64,000 bases of DNA from Alcaligenaceae bacterium (GCA_013416455.1 JACCES010000019.1:29508-93507), one strand, 5' to 3'; numbered from the stretch's first letter, positions 34,622 through 44,146 are shown. Notes: a model not told the origin generated them from the sequence alone. A program made the numbers and translations.

Positions 34622-36283
34622 TTAGGGCCTGGGTTCAGATCCGGACTCGGGCTCCGGTTCAGGCTCGGGCATGGAATCGAGCGCCTCCTGCTCGGTCCGA
34701 TGGAAGCGGATGTCCTCCCGCCTGGAAAAGATCAGCTTCATCCGTTTTTCGACGTCCAGCTTGGCCCCGACCAGGTGGATTTCGACACCATCCTTGCGAA
34801 AGCCCTCGAACAGGCGGGCCAACACTTCCAGGCCCGTTGAATCGATGAGATTCACCCCCTGCATGAAGAAATAGACGGCCCGCAGATTGTCGCGGCCTTC
34901 GCGCAGTTCGAGCACCCGCCGCTCGAACCCCGGCGCGATCAGATAATCCAGCGAACAATCGGGGCGCACCAGCAGGCAGTCCGGGTGCAGCGCCGGCAGG
35001 CCCCATTGCCGCCGGTCGCGCAGACTCTGGTCCGCATGGCGCCCCAGCTCCACCACGCGCGGATTCAGGCGCCGATAGACAAAAATGAGGAGCGACAGCA
35101 CCAGTCCGGCGCAGATCCCCCAATACATGGACGGCGCCGCCGCATAGGTGACGATCAGGGTGACCACGGCCACCAGCAGGTCGCGGCGGGAAGTCTGCCA
35201 CAGCACGCGCCAGGGATGCAGCTTGAACAGGCCCAGAACGGAAGCCACCACCACCGCCGCCAGCACGGCGGTCGGCACCCAGGCGAGCACCGGCAGGCCC
35301 ACCGCCAGCACCACCGCCACCACCACGCAGCAGAACACATTGGACCAGCCCGAGTGTGCGCCCGCGAACAGATTCAGCGCCGAGCGCGAAAACGAAGTGC
35401 TGGTGGGAAACGCCCCGCACAGGGCCGCGCTGAACTTCGCCGCCCCCTGCGCGATCAGGTCCTGGTCGCGGTCCCAGCGCTCGCCCGACTGCACGCTGTC
35501 CAGGCGCGCGCTGGCGGCTGTTTCCATGAAGCTGATCAAGGCAATCACCAATGCCGGGACCACCAGTTCGAGCAGGGCCTGCGGGCCCAGGCCGCCGGGC
35601 CAGCTCAAGCCCGGGAAACCGGCCGGCAGCGAACCCACGACGGCAATGCCGTGAGCGTCCCACCCCCACCACCAGGCCGCGCCGGCGGTCACGAGCAGCA
35701 GGAAGAACACGGCGGGAATCGACGGCCGCAGCCTCTTGCAGGCCAGGATGAAGGCCAGCGACGACAGGCCCAGGACGGCGGAAGCCATATGCCAGGAATG
35801 AAGCAGGGGCCCGGCCGGATCCAGGGCCAGCAGGCCCGGCAGCTGGGAGGTGATGATCAGCAGCGCCGCCGCCTGGGTGAAGGCCATGAGCACCGGCGAA
35901 CTGACCAGATCCATCAGCCAGCCCTGGCGCAATGCCCCCAGGCCGATCTGGAACAGGCCGCTCAGCACCGCCAGCCAGCCCGCCAGCAGCACCCACTCGC
36001 CACTGCCCGGTTCCGCCATTCCCGACAAGGCCCCATAGACCAGCAGGCAGGTCAGCGCCGTTGGACCCACGGCCAGGCGCGGCGTGGCACTCAACAGGCT
36101 GCCCACCAGCGTGGGCAGCAGCGTGGCGTAGATCCCCGTCACCAGCGGCATGCCCGCCAGGCCGGCATAGGCCACGCTTTGCGGCAACGCCAGCAAGCCG
36201 ACCGTCACCCCGGCCATGAACTCGCGCTCGAAGAGCCTCAACGTCAGCCGGGGCCAATTCAGGAAAGGCAGGAAACGCCGCAT
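34622..36283 (-). CDS. SulP-family anion transporter with STAS domain
   Basis: 553-residue inner-membrane transporter for sulfate, bicarbonate or dicarboxylates. FMAGVTVGLLALPQSVAYAGLAG is the SulP N-terminal signature, and CGAFPTSTSFSRSALNLFAGA the conserved central helix. The cytoplasmic STAS domain at the C-terminus carries NLRAVYFFMQGVNLIDSTGLE. The protein ends in an unusual Pro-Glu repeat tail. The start is put at 36283 (MRRFLPFLNW), because the longer frame adds residues without family character; no ribosome site is convincing. It is monocistronic, divergent from the 36420 operon. Confidence 0.88.
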   Translation of the reverse strand: MRRFLPFLNWPRLTLRLFEREFMAGVTVGLLALPQSVAYAGLAGMPLVTGIYATLLPTLVGSLLSATPRLAVGPTALTCLLVYGALSGMAEPGSGEWVLLAGWLAVLSGLFQIGLGALRQGWLMDLVSSPVLMAFTQAAALLIITSQLPGLLALDPAGPLLHSWHMASAVLGLSSLAFILACKRLRPSIPAVFFLLLVTAGAAWWWGWDAHGIAVVGSLPAGFPGLSWPGGLGPQALLELVVPALVIALISFMETAASARLDSVQSGERWDRDQDLIAQGAAKFSAALCGAFPTSTSFSRSALNLFAGAHSGWSNVFCCVVVAVVLAVGLPVLAWVPTAVLAAVVVASVLGLFKLHPWRVLWQTSRRDLLVAVVTLIVTYAAAPSMYWGICAGLVLSLLIFVYRRLNPRVVELGRHADQSLRDRRQWGLPALHPDCLLVRPDCSLDYLIAPGFERRVLELREGRDNLRAVYFFMQGVNLIDSTGLEVLARLFEGFRKDGVEIHLVGAKLDVEKRMKLIFSRREDIRFHRTEQEALDSMPEPEPEPESGSEPRP

Positions 36284-36377
36284 CGCACCAGAAGAAAAAA
36301 TGACAGGGAATGCCGCGATTGTCGCATGGTCGGCCCGCCCGGGCATTCTTCTCTATTGACTAAATCCATCACATACT

Positions 36378-36391
36378 TGAATATATATTCA
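36378..36391. promoter_or_regulatory. 14-bp palindrome in divergent promoter region
   Basis: TGAATATATATTCA is a perfect palindrome, 28 bp before the CoA-transferase start, in the only AT-rich DNA of the neighbourhood. It may bind the IclR regulator encoded at 38710 or another factor; no second copy was noticed in the window. Confidence 0.4.
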
Positions 36392-36419
36392 TAAGTGAGA
36401 AATCCAGTCAGGAGTTGCG

Positions 36420-37676
36420 ATGCAGCCGGAAGCAGACAGCCCGCAGGATCCCACCACGCCCGCCGGGCCGCTCGCAGGCGTCCGGGTCATCGACATGACC
36501 GCCGTGCTGCTCGGCCCGGTCGCCACCCAGGTCTTCGGCGACCTGGGCGCCGATGTCATCAAGATCGAATCCCCCAAGGGCGATACGACCCGTTCGGTGG
36601 GCGCCGTCCGCGAAAGCGGCATGGCCTCGCTCTTTCTGCACATCAACCGCAACAAGCGCAGTGTGGTGCTCGACCTCAAGCAGCCCGCCGGCCGCGAGGC
36701 CCTGCACCGGCTCATCGCCTCGGCCGATGTGTTGTTCCACAACATGCGGCCGCGCGCGCTGGCCCCTATCGGGGCCGACTACGACACGGTGGCCCGCATC
36801 AAGCCCGACATCATCCATTGCGGCGCCTTCGGCTACGGGCAGTCGGGTCCATACGCCGACCAGCCCGCCTACGACGATCTGATCCAGAGCGCCGTCGCGA
36901 TGCCTTCCCTCTTTCTGCAATCGGTGGGCACGCCCTGCTACATCCCCTCGGCCCTGATCGACCGCATGGTGGCGCAGACCGCCGCCTACAGCGTGATGGC
37001 CGCCCTTTTCCACCGCGAAAGAACCGGTCAGGGCCAACGCATCGAAGTCCCCATGTTCGAAACCATGGCGCAGATGGTGCTGGGCGAACACATGGGCGGG
37101 GCGACCTTCGACCCGCCCCAGGGCCCCATGGGCTACAGCCGCCTGCTGTCCCGCTTCCGCAAACCCTACCGGACACAGGACGGCTATGTGTCCACCATGG
37201 CATATACCGACAGGCACTGGCGGCACTTCTTCGAATATATCGGCAGGCCCGGGCTGACCGACGATCCACGCTTCAGGAATCTGGAAGCCCGCAACGCCCA
37301 CATCGACGAGCTCTATGAAATCGCCGAACACGAGTACAGCCAGCGGCCGACCGAAGAATGGATCGCGGCGCTCAGGAAGCTGGACATCCCCGTGTCGCGC
37401 GTCCATACGCTGGAATCGCTGCTGGAAGATCCGCATCTTTCCGAGGTGGGCTTCTTCCGCTGGGTCGACCACCCGTCGCAGGGGCGGATCCGCAGCATGG
37501 CGCACGGCACCGAATGGTCGCGCACGCCGCCCCAATGCCGGTCGCTCGCTCCGCGGCACGGCGAACACAGCATCGAAGTCCTGAAGGAACTCGGCTACAC
37601 CGAACACGAAATCCAGGCACTGCGGAACGCCGGCATCACGAAAACCCCACAGGAGACCGAACATGCGCGCTCTTAG
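36420..37676 (+). CDS. CaiB/BaiF class III CoA-transferase (itaconate-type cluster)
   Basis: 418-residue enzyme, first gene of a nine-gene operon. VRVIDMTAVLLGPVATQVF, LGADVIKIESPKGD and NRNKRSVVLDLKQ are the N-terminal family motifs; Asp181 in ALIDRMVAQTA is the expected CoA-accepting residue. AGGAG lies before the ATG at 36420. With the MaoC hydratase and CitE-like lyase downstream it would form the activation step of a three-enzyme route like that for itaconate (Ict, Ich, Ccl). The pathway is inferred from gene content, not from specificity residues. Confidence 0.9.
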   Translation: MQPEADSPQDPTTPAGPLAGVRVIDMTAVLLGPVATQVFGDLGADVIKIESPKGDTTRSVGAVRESGMASLFLHINRNKRSVVLDLKQPAGREALHRLIASADVLFHNMRPRALAPIGADYDTVARIKPDIIHCGAFGYGQSGPYADQPAYDDLIQSAVAMPSLFLQSVGTPCYIPSALIDRMVAQTAAYSVMAALFHRERTGQGQRIEVPMFETMAQMVLGEHMGGATFDPPQGPMGYSRLLSRFRKPYRTQDGYVSTMAYTDRHWRHFFEYIGRPGLTDDPRFRNLEARNAHIDELYEIAEHEYSQRPTEEWIAALRKLDIPVSRVHTLESLLEDPHLSEVGFFRWVDHPSQGRIRSMAHGTEWSRTPPQCRSLAPRHGEHSIEVLKELGYTEHEIQALRNAGITKTPQETEHARS

Positions 37677-38643
37677 CATCCCCGCCCTGCTCGCGGCAGG
37701 GCTGGCCATTGCGGGCCTGCCCGGCGGCAGCCCCGCCGCCGCCGACAGCTACCCTGAACACGCCGTACGCCTGATCGTCCCCTACCCCGTGGGAACCTCG
37801 AACGAAATATTCGCCCGCGTGTTCGCTCAGAAACTGGGCGAAAAATGGAACAGATCCATCGTCGTCGAACCGGTGCCAGGCGCGGGCGGCGTAGTGGGCA
37901 CCAAAGCCATCGCCTCGGCCAGGGCCGACGGCTATACGCTGGGCTGGGTGTCGAGCCCGCACGCCATCAATGCGGCCGTCTATAAAGAACTGCCTTACGA
38001 CACCGTCAACGACTTCCTTCCCGTCGTGAACCTGGCCAGCACGCCCATGGTGTTCGTCACATCGGCCGACAGCAAGCTCACCTCGATGAATGCCCTGCTC
38101 GAAGAAGCCCGGGCCCATCCCGGCTCACTGGACTTCGGCTCCAACGGCAACGGCAGTTCATCGCATCTGGCCAGCGCCCTGCTCGCCAGCATGGCGGGCG
38201 TGCGGTTCAGTCACGCTCCCTACAAAAGCACCGGCCAGCTCACCACCGATCTGGCCTCGCGGCGCATCGACTTCGCCGCCCTGGGCCTGGCTTCGGCGGC
38301 GCCGCTCGTCCAGGGCGGCAAACTGCGCGCCCTGGCCGTGACCGGGGCGCAGCGCTCTCAAGCCATGCCCGACGTTCCCGCCGTGGCCGAGACCGTTCCC
38401 GGCTACCAGGCCACCGCCTGGATGGGCCTGGTCGTTCCTCAAGGCACGCCGCGGCATGTGCTCGACAAACTGGCCCGGGACGCCCCCGGCATCATCGAAC
38501 TGCCCGAAATACAGCGGCAAATGGCTTCCATGGGGCTGTCCGGCGATCCGCTGGACGCCGCGGCCTTCGCCCGCCGCATCGAACAGGACATCGCCATGTG
38601 GAAGAAAGTCGTGAGCGAGGCCCCCGACATCGAACAACGGTGA
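37663..38643 (+). CDS. Bug/TctC-family periplasmic solute-binding protein
   Basis: 326-residue receptor. The signal peptide MRALSIPALLAAGLAIAGL ends near SPAAADS; the mature part starts YPEHAVRLIVPYPVGTSNEIFAR, with VVEPVPGAGGVVGTKA and SARADGY. The usual GG of the first loop is GT here and the second motif has PVPGAGG in place of NKPGAGG, so ligand contacts may differ. Its ATG overlaps the end of the CoA-transferase gene by 14 bp, which ties uptake and activation together. Confidence 0.9.
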   Translation: MRALSIPALLAAGLAIAGLPGGSPAAADSYPEHAVRLIVPYPVGTSNEIFARVFAQKLGEKWNRSIVVEPVPGAGGVVGTKAIASARADGYTLGWVSSPHAINAAVYKELPYDTVNDFLPVVNLASTPMVFVTSADSKLTSMNALLEEARAHPGSLDFGSNGNGSSSHLASALLASMAGVRFSHAPYKSTGQLTTDLASRRIDFAALGLASAAPLVQGGKLRALAVTGAQRSQAMPDVPAVAETVPGYQATAWMGLVVPQGTPRHVLDKLARDAPGIIELPEIQRQMASMGLSGDPLDAAAFARRIEQDIAMWKKVVSEAPDIEQR

Positions 38644-38709
38644 GGCCGGCGGCCCCCGCGGTGAAGCAGAGACGTTTTTTCAAGAAAGCTTTTTCAAGGA
38701 AGCAGCAGA

Positions 38710-39474
38710 TTGTCAACCTCGACCGATATCAAGAACAGCCGAAGGACTCTGGATATTTATGAAGTCTTTGCAAAGGTCAAACGGCCGCAGAATCTCACCG
38801 AGCTGTCCCGGCTCCTCGGGGCGCCCATGTCCAGCTGCCACCATCTTGTAAGGACGCTGGAAAACGGCGGCTATCTCTATCAGCTGCGCGGCAAAGCGTT
38901 CTACCCCACCCGGCGCATGCTGCACAACGCCGAAGTGATCGCCGGAAGCGATCCCGTGCTGAGTGTCCTGCACCCGGAAATCGAAGCCCTGCGGGACAGC
39001 ACGGGCGAAAGCGTGATTCTCGGCCAGCAGATGGAGCGGCAGGCCATGATCCTCGATGTCTGCGAATCGCAGCTCAGCGTGCGCTACACCGCCCGCTCGG
39101 GGGAACTGCGCGAACTGCATTCTTCGTCCATCGGCAAAGCCCTGCTGGGCGCCATGCCCGACGAACATCATCAGGCGCTGCTGCCGCCGGAACCCTATCC
39201 CTCCTTGACCGCCAGGACGATCACCACCTATGCCCGGCTGCGGGCCGAGCTGGCCGCTTCCCGAGAACGCGGCTGGTACTCGTCATTCGGCGAAAGCGTC
39301 CCCGAACTGCACGCCATTTCAGCGCCCATCGCATTCGCCGGCTGCACGTTCGCCGTGTCGGTGGCCGGGCCCATCACCCGTTTTGTAGAACGCCTGGATC
39401 ACCATATCGAAGCCCTCGCCCGGATGGTGGACCGGGTCCAGCAACTCGAGACCACTCCGGAGCCAGGACCATGA
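38710..39474 (+). CDS. IclR-family transcriptional regulator
   Basis: 254 residues. TLDIYEVFAKVKRPQNLTELSRLL followed by SSCHHLVRTLENGGYL is the N-terminal winged HTH of IclR proteins; the C-terminal effector domain contains HSSSIGKALLGAMPDE and ISAPIAFAGCTFAVSVAGP. The best start is TTG at 38710 after AAGGAAG. It is embedded in the operon, with its stop overlapping the PrpD gene by ATGA, so it is produced together with the enzymes it probably controls. Confidence 0.87.
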   Translation: MSTSTDIKNSRRTLDIYEVFAKVKRPQNLTELSRLLGAPMSSCHHLVRTLENGGYLYQLRGKAFYPTRRMLHNAEVIAGSDPVLSVLHPEIEALRDSTGESVILGQQMERQAMILDVCESQLSVRYTARSGELRELHSSSIGKALLGAMPDEHHQALLPPEPYPSLTARTITTYARLRAELAASRERGWYSSFGESVPELHAISAPIAFAGCTFAVSVAGPITRFVERLDHHIEALARMVDRVQQLETTPEPGP

Positions 39475-40910
39475 CCCAATGCCCGCCCACCGATGCCAGC
39501 CGGCCTTTCGCGCGCTACCTGCTCGACACCCGCCTGGAAGACATTCCGCCCGCTGTCATTGCCGCCACGAAACGCAGTCTTTTCGATACCGTCGGTGTGA
39601 TGCTCGCGGGGTCGGGGCCGCATGGCGGCGCTCACCGGGTCGTGAGGATGCTCTCCATGTGGGGCGGCCTGCCCAGCAGCACGGTCATCGGTCACGAACT
39701 CAGGCTGCCCGCCCCCCATGCCGCCTTTGCCAACGGCGCCATGGCCCATCAGTTCGACTTCGACGACACTCATGACCAAGCCGTGGCCCACCCCACCGCC
39801 AACACACTGGCCGCCGGGCTGGCCGTCGCCGAAGCGCTGGATGGCGCCACAGGCGGCGACCTGCTGCGGGCCGTCGTGCTCGGCAACGATCTCACCTGCC
39901 GGCTGGGCCTGGCCATCGAAGGCTCCCTGTACGAATATCCCTGGACCCGTCCTCCCATCATCGGCATATGGGGCGCGACGGCGGCGGCCAGTGTCCTGCT
40001 CGGCCTGGACGAAGACCGCATCCGCTCCGCGTTCGGCCTGACCCTGCACCAGACGGCCAACACCCTCGAATGCCTTTATTCCCCGAACTCAGAGGTAAGA
40101 GGCCTGCGGGACGGGTTCTCGGCACGCAATGGCGTGACCGCGGCCTGCATGGCGCAGGCGGGCATCCAGGCCGATCACACGGCCTTCGAAGGCCGCTTCG
40201 GTCTGTTCCACGCCTACTTCCGGGGCGAGTACCGGCGCGCGGCACTGCTGGACGAACTCGGCAGCCGTTTCGAGGGCGAACACGTCTCCATCAAGCCCTG
40301 GCCTTCCGCCCGGGAAACCCACGCGACCATCCAGGCCGTGCTTGAGCTGCGCGACAGGCACGAGCTCGATCCCGCCTCCATCCGCAGCGTCATGCTGCGG
40401 GTGGGCAAGACCAATCTCGAATTCTGCGAACCCGGCGACGTCCGGCGCGCGCCGCCCAGCCGCATGGACGCGCTGAGCAGCCTGCCCTACGCGGTCGCCG
40501 TGGCCCTGCGGCACGGCAATGTGCCGCTCACCGCCTATGTCAGCGAAAGACTGGGCGATCCCGCCGTGCTGGATATCGCGCGCAAGGTGCACTGGACCGA
40601 AGACGACGAGTGCTCGCTGGACGGCACGATCGAGGGGGGGCGGGTCAGCGTCACACTCGACGATGGCCGCGTGCTCACGCACAGCGTACGCCATGCCATC
40701 GGCCATCCCGATCATCCCCTGGACCGCTCCTATCTGTTCGACAAGTTCGCAAGCTGCGGGCAGATGGCAGCCGCCCCGCCTTCGCAGCAGGCAATACAAG
40801 AGCTGTGGGGCGTCATCGATACGCTGGAGACGCGCCCGCTGGCCGATCTGACCGGGGCGATACGGGCACTGAACGCCGGGCACACCATGAATCTGAAGGC
40901 CGCGCCATGA
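39471..40910 (+). CDS. MmgE/PrpD-family dehydratase or isomerase
   Basis: 479-residue all-helical plus lid-domain protein of the 2-methylcitrate dehydratase / cis-aconitate decarboxylase / iminodisuccinate epimerase family. KRSLFDTVGVMLAGSG, the FANGAMAHQFDFDDTHDQAVAHPTA motif with its active-site Asp and His, and the VSIKPWPSARETHATIQAV motif with Lys are all present. Comparable PrpD proteins lie in itaconate clusters. It could interconvert aconitate-type C6 acids and itaconate-type acids or isomerise the substrate; this is inference. Confidence 0.88.
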   Translation: MTQCPPTDASRPFARYLLDTRLEDIPPAVIAATKRSLFDTVGVMLAGSGPHGGAHRVVRMLSMWGGLPSSTVIGHELRLPAPHAAFANGAMAHQFDFDDTHDQAVAHPTANTLAAGLAVAEALDGATGGDLLRAVVLGNDLTCRLGLAIEGSLYEYPWTRPPIIGIWGATAAASVLLGLDEDRIRSAFGLTLHQTANTLECLYSPNSEVRGLRDGFSARNGVTAACMAQAGIQADHTAFEGRFGLFHAYFRGEYRRAALLDELGSRFEGEHVSIKPWPSARETHATIQAVLELRDRHELDPASIRSVMLRVGKTNLEFCEPGDVRRAPPSRMDALSSLPYAVAVALRHGNVPLTAYVSERLGDPAVLDIARKVHWTEDDECSLDGTIEGGRVSVTLDDGRVLTHSVRHAIGHPDHPLDRSYLFDKFASCGQMAAAPPSQQAIQELWGVIDTLETRPLADLTGAIRALNAGHTMNLKAAP

Positions 40911-41698
40911 CACTGCAATTCGAAACACTGACGGTCGAGCGGGAAGACGCCGTCTGCATCGTCACCATGAACCGCCCCGCCAAGTTCAACGCCATGAACC
41001 TGCGCATGCGCCAGGAACTGGGTGACTGCTTCCTGGCGCTGGGCACCGACGAAACCCTGCGGGCCGTCGTGCTGACCGGCGCGGGCACGGCCTTCTCGGC
41101 GGGCGGCGACATCAACGACTTCGAAGGCGATCCGCAGGCCCTGCACGATCTCATGAGCCGGGTCAGCCATCGCTGGTTCCGCGCCCTGTGGAATCTTCCC
41201 CAACCCGTCATCGTGGCCGTGAACGGCGCCGCGGCCGGCGGAGGCTGCAACCTGGCCTTGTCCGGCGATCTGATCTATGCCTGCGAAGAAGCCTACTTCG
41301 CGCAGACCTTCGTCGAGATCGGGCTGGTTCCCGACCTGGGCGGCGTCTTCCTGCTGCCCAGGCTGGTGGGGCTGGCCCGGGCCAAGGAAATGGCCATGCT
41401 CGGCGAACGCATTTCCGCGCGGGACGCCGCCGCAATGGGGCTCGTCAACGCGGTGGTGCCCGCCGGCGGCCTGCTCGACAAGGCAAAGGATGCCGCACGC
41501 ACGATCGCCGCCAAATCGCCGCAGGCCATCCCCATGATCAAGAAGATGATGAACCGCTCGTTCGAATCTTCCATGGAGGCCGTGCTCGACCAGGAACTGG
41601 CGGTGCAGAGCTTTCTGTTCAACACCGACGCGAACCGCCGGGGTGTGGAGCGATTCCTGACCGCGCGGCGCAATGCACGCGCCGGCGGGCAACGATGA
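40907..41698 (+). CDS. Enoyl-CoA hydratase/isomerase with PaaG-like active site
   Basis: 263-residue crotonase-fold protein. GTAFSAGGDINDF and NGAAAGGGCNLALSGDL form the oxyanion hole. In classical hydratases two Glu residues (in GGGCE and QPE) are catalytic; here the aligned positions are Asn and Phe, while Asp143 in EIGLVPDLGGVFLLPRLVG matches the conserved Asp of PaaG-type isomerases. It is therefore more likely a double-bond isomerase than a hydratase. The ATG overlaps the PrpD stop. Its place between PrpD and MaoC suggests repositioning of a double bond before hydration. Confidence 0.85.
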   Translation: MTLQFETLTVEREDAVCIVTMNRPAKFNAMNLRMRQELGDCFLALGTDETLRAVVLTGAGTAFSAGGDINDFEGDPQALHDLMSRVSHRWFRALWNLPQPVIVAVNGAAAGGGCNLALSGDLIYACEEAYFAQTFVEIGLVPDLGGVFLLPRLVGLARAKEMAMLGERISARDAAAMGLVNAVVPAGGLLDKAKDAARTIAAKSPQAIPMIKKMMNRSFESSMEAVLDQELAVQSFLFNTDANRRGVERFLTARRNARAGGQR

Positions 41699-41718
41699 AA
41701 TAACGCAGCGAGGAAGCC

Positions 41719-42186
41719 ATGCCAGGAAGATATCTTGAAGAATTCACGGTGGGCGAAGTGATCCATCACGCCGCCACCCGCAGCGTCACGGAAGTGGACA
41801 ACATCCTGTTCAGCACGTTGTCCATGAACCCGCAGCCGCTGCATCTCGACTATCACTTCGCGGCGCAGTCCATCCACGGCAAACCGCTGGTCAACGGCAT
41901 GTTCACGTTTGCGCTGATGATGGGCCTCACCGTCAACGAAACCACCCTGGGCACCACCGAGGGCAATCTTGGCTTCGAAAAGGTCGGCTTCCCCAATCCG
42001 GTGTTCTACGGCGACACGATAAGGGCCGAAACCGAGGTGCTGGCCGTCCGGCCCTCGCGCTCCCGCCCCGGACTGGGCATCGTCAGCTTCCGCCATTCCG
42101 CCATCAACCAGCACGGCGACATCGTCGTCACCTGCGAACGGGCCGGCCTGATGCGCACCCGCGGCCATCAGGACGCCCAGCCATGA
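41719..42186 (+). CDS. MaoC-like enoyl-CoA hydratase
   Basis: 155-residue single hot-dog protein. LSTLSMNPQPLHLDYHFA carries the hydratase-2 type His, GKPLVNGMFTFALMMGL and PNPVFYGDTIRAETEVL complete the fold. Next to the CitE-like lyase, whose ATG overlaps its stop, it would make a 3-hydroxyacyl-CoA that the lyase splits. Itaconyl-CoA hydratases and mesaconyl-CoA hydratases belong to this superfamily but are often two-domain proteins; this one has a single domain. Confidence 0.87.
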   Translation: MPGRYLEEFTVGEVIHHAATRSVTEVDNILFSTLSMNPQPLHLDYHFAAQSIHGKPLVNGMFTFALMMGLTVNETTLGTTEGNLGFEKVGFPNPVFYGDTIRAETEVLAVRPSRSRPGLGIVSFRHSAINQHGDIVVTCERAGLMRTRGHQDAQP

Positions 42187-43091
42187 AACACGACCACCAT
42201 CTGCTGCGTTCGTGGCTGTTCGTGCCCGGCGATTCAGAGCGCAAAATGCAGAAATGCTGGCAAACCGGTGCAGACGCCCTGATCTTCGATCTGGAAGACG
42301 CCGTTGCCTCGGCTCGCAAGAGGCTGGCGCGGGACATGACCCGCGAGGCCATCGCGGGGGCGGCCTCGCGCCGGGACACCTTTGTTGCAATCCGTCTCAA
42401 TGCCGCGGACACGGGGCTTGCCGAAGGCGACATAGAACACACCCTGGACTGCCGCCCCGACGCCTACGTACTGCCGAAGGCAAGCAGCCCGGAAGATATA
42501 CAAAGTATATCTCGTCAAATATCCCGGCATGAGCTCAGGCACGGCCTGCCGGAGGGCAGCGTGGCCCTGGTGCCCATCATCACCGAGCATCCCTCCGCCT
42601 TGCGGGACCTGCACGCGCTGTGCGCCGCCGACGCCCGGACGGCCGCCGTCATATGGGGAACCGAGGACCTGTCGGCCGCCATCGGCACCCGCCGCGTCAA
42701 GGACGAGCGCCACCAGATGCTCCCCGTCTTCCAGGTGGTGCGCGCCATGGTGCTGCTGGCCGCATCCGCCGCGGGCGTGGCCATCATCGACACACCGGTC
42801 GTGGAACTCGACGTGCCCGGCATCCTCGAACGCGAGAGCCGCGAAGCCTATGAAACCGGCTTCACCGGCAAACTGGCCATTCACCCCGGGCAGGTCGCCC
42901 CCATCAACCAGGCTTTCCTGCCCAATGAAGCAGAGGCCGAATACGCAAGAGCCCTGCTGGAGGCCGCCCGGGCCACGCCGGATGGCGCGTTCCGCTTCCG
43001 GGACAAGATGATGGACATGCCGCACCTTCGCATGGCCGAGCGCGTCATCGCGCTGCTGGACGCGCACGGAAACCCCGGCGCGCACCGCTGA
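42183..43091 (+). CDS. CitE-like (HpcH/HpaI) acyl-CoA lyase
   Basis: 302-residue TIM-barrel Mg2+ enzyme like citramalyl-CoA or malyl-CoA lyase. RSWLFVPGDSERKM opens the first strand, FDLEDAVASARK carries the Asp/Glu metal-binding segment, IWGTEDLSAAIG the second acidic group, and FTGKLAIHPGQVAPIN the C-terminal CoA-binding motif. It probably splits a hydroxyacyl-CoA into acetyl-CoA plus an oxoacid. At 42495-42511 the coding sequence has an AT-rich perfect inverted repeat (GATATAC, AAA, GTATATC), unlike the surrounding GC-rich DNA. Confidence 0.88.
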   Translation: MKHDHHLLRSWLFVPGDSERKMQKCWQTGADALIFDLEDAVASARKRLARDMTREAIAGAASRRDTFVAIRLNAADTGLAEGDIEHTLDCRPDAYVLPKASSPEDIQSISRQISRHELRHGLPEGSVALVPIITEHPSALRDLHALCAADARTAAVIWGTEDLSAAIGTRRVKDERHQMLPVFQVVRAMVLLAASAAGVAIIDTPVVELDVPGILERESREAYETGFTGKLAIHPGQVAPINQAFLPNEAEAEYARALLEAARATPDGAFRFRDKMMDMPHLRMAERVIALLDAHGNPGAHR

Positions 43092-43167
43092 TTTCGCAGT
43101 CCATTCCTACACATGCCCGGCCATACAGGCGCAAGAAAAGCGACCGCAACGGGCCAAGGAGACCACC

Positions 43168-44146
43168 ATGAAACACCCATCCATGAAGGCACTGCTGTCC
43201 GGTCTGATGTTGACGGCGGTTTGCGCGACGGCTGGCGCGGCCGGCGCGTATCCCACGCAGCAGATCCAGTTGATCGTACCGTTCGGCCCCGGCAGCGGCA
43301 CCGACCTGATCGCGCGCGTCGTATCGGAAAAACTCGAACAGCAGATGGGCGTGCCCATCGTCGTGGAGAACCGCGAAGGCGCCGGCGGCGTGATCGGCAC
43401 CACCCACGTCACCCGGGCGCGGCCCGACGGCTACACCGTCGTCATGGCATCCAACGCCATCACCATTGCCCCGCATCTTTATGCCAGCCCGCCCTACGAC
43501 CCCGAAAAAGACCTTCTGCCCGTAACGAACGTCGCCACCATGCCGCTCGCGCTGGTGACCAGCACGCAGAACGACTTCACCACGCTGCAGAAACTTCTGG
43601 ATCACATGAAGGCCAACCCCGGCAAGCTGGATTTCGCCTCGTCGGGCAAGGGCGCGCAAAGCCATCTGGAAGTCGAAGCCCTGCTGCGCACGCTCGGGCT
43701 GGAAGCGGTGCACGTGCCTTACAAGAATACCGGCATCGCCGCCACCGATCTCATCAGCAACCGGATCGCCTTCTACCTGCCGGCCCTGCCCGCCGTGGCC
43801 GGCCACGTGGAGTCGGGCAGGCTGCGCGTGCTGGCGATCGGCGCCGACGAACGCTCCCCCCCTTGCGCCAGACGCCCCTACGTTCTCAGAAGCGCTGGGC
43901 AATCCCGCCATCAAACCGCACGCCTGGTTCGGCTTCATGGTACCCGCCGGCACACCCGACGAGATCGTGAAAAAGCTCAACCAGGAAATCGTGAAGGCGA
44001 TGGAGTCCGAGGATGTCCGTCAGAAAATCCGTAATCTGAAAGCCGACATCAACGTTGTGGAAACACCGGAATACCAGGCCCAGGTCAAACAGGAAACCGC
44101 ACAGTGGCGAAGTCTGGTAAAAGAGCTGAACCTGCAGAACCTGTAA
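43168..44146 (+). pseudogene. Bug/TctC-family binding protein broken by a +1 frameshift in a C7 tract
   Basis: The frame starting at 43168 gives a normal Bug receptor (signal peptide, then YPTQQIQLIVPFGPGSGTDL, VVENREGAGGVIGTT, RARPDGY) until IGADERSP near residue 231. There a run of seven C at 43856-43862 shifts the frame; six C would continue as LAPDAPTFSEALGNPAIKPH and then join the FMVPAGTPDEIVKKLN end that is open to 44146. The repaired protein would have 325 residues, normal for the family. Either a sequencing slip, a recent mutation, or a switchable homopolymer tract. Confidence 0.85.
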
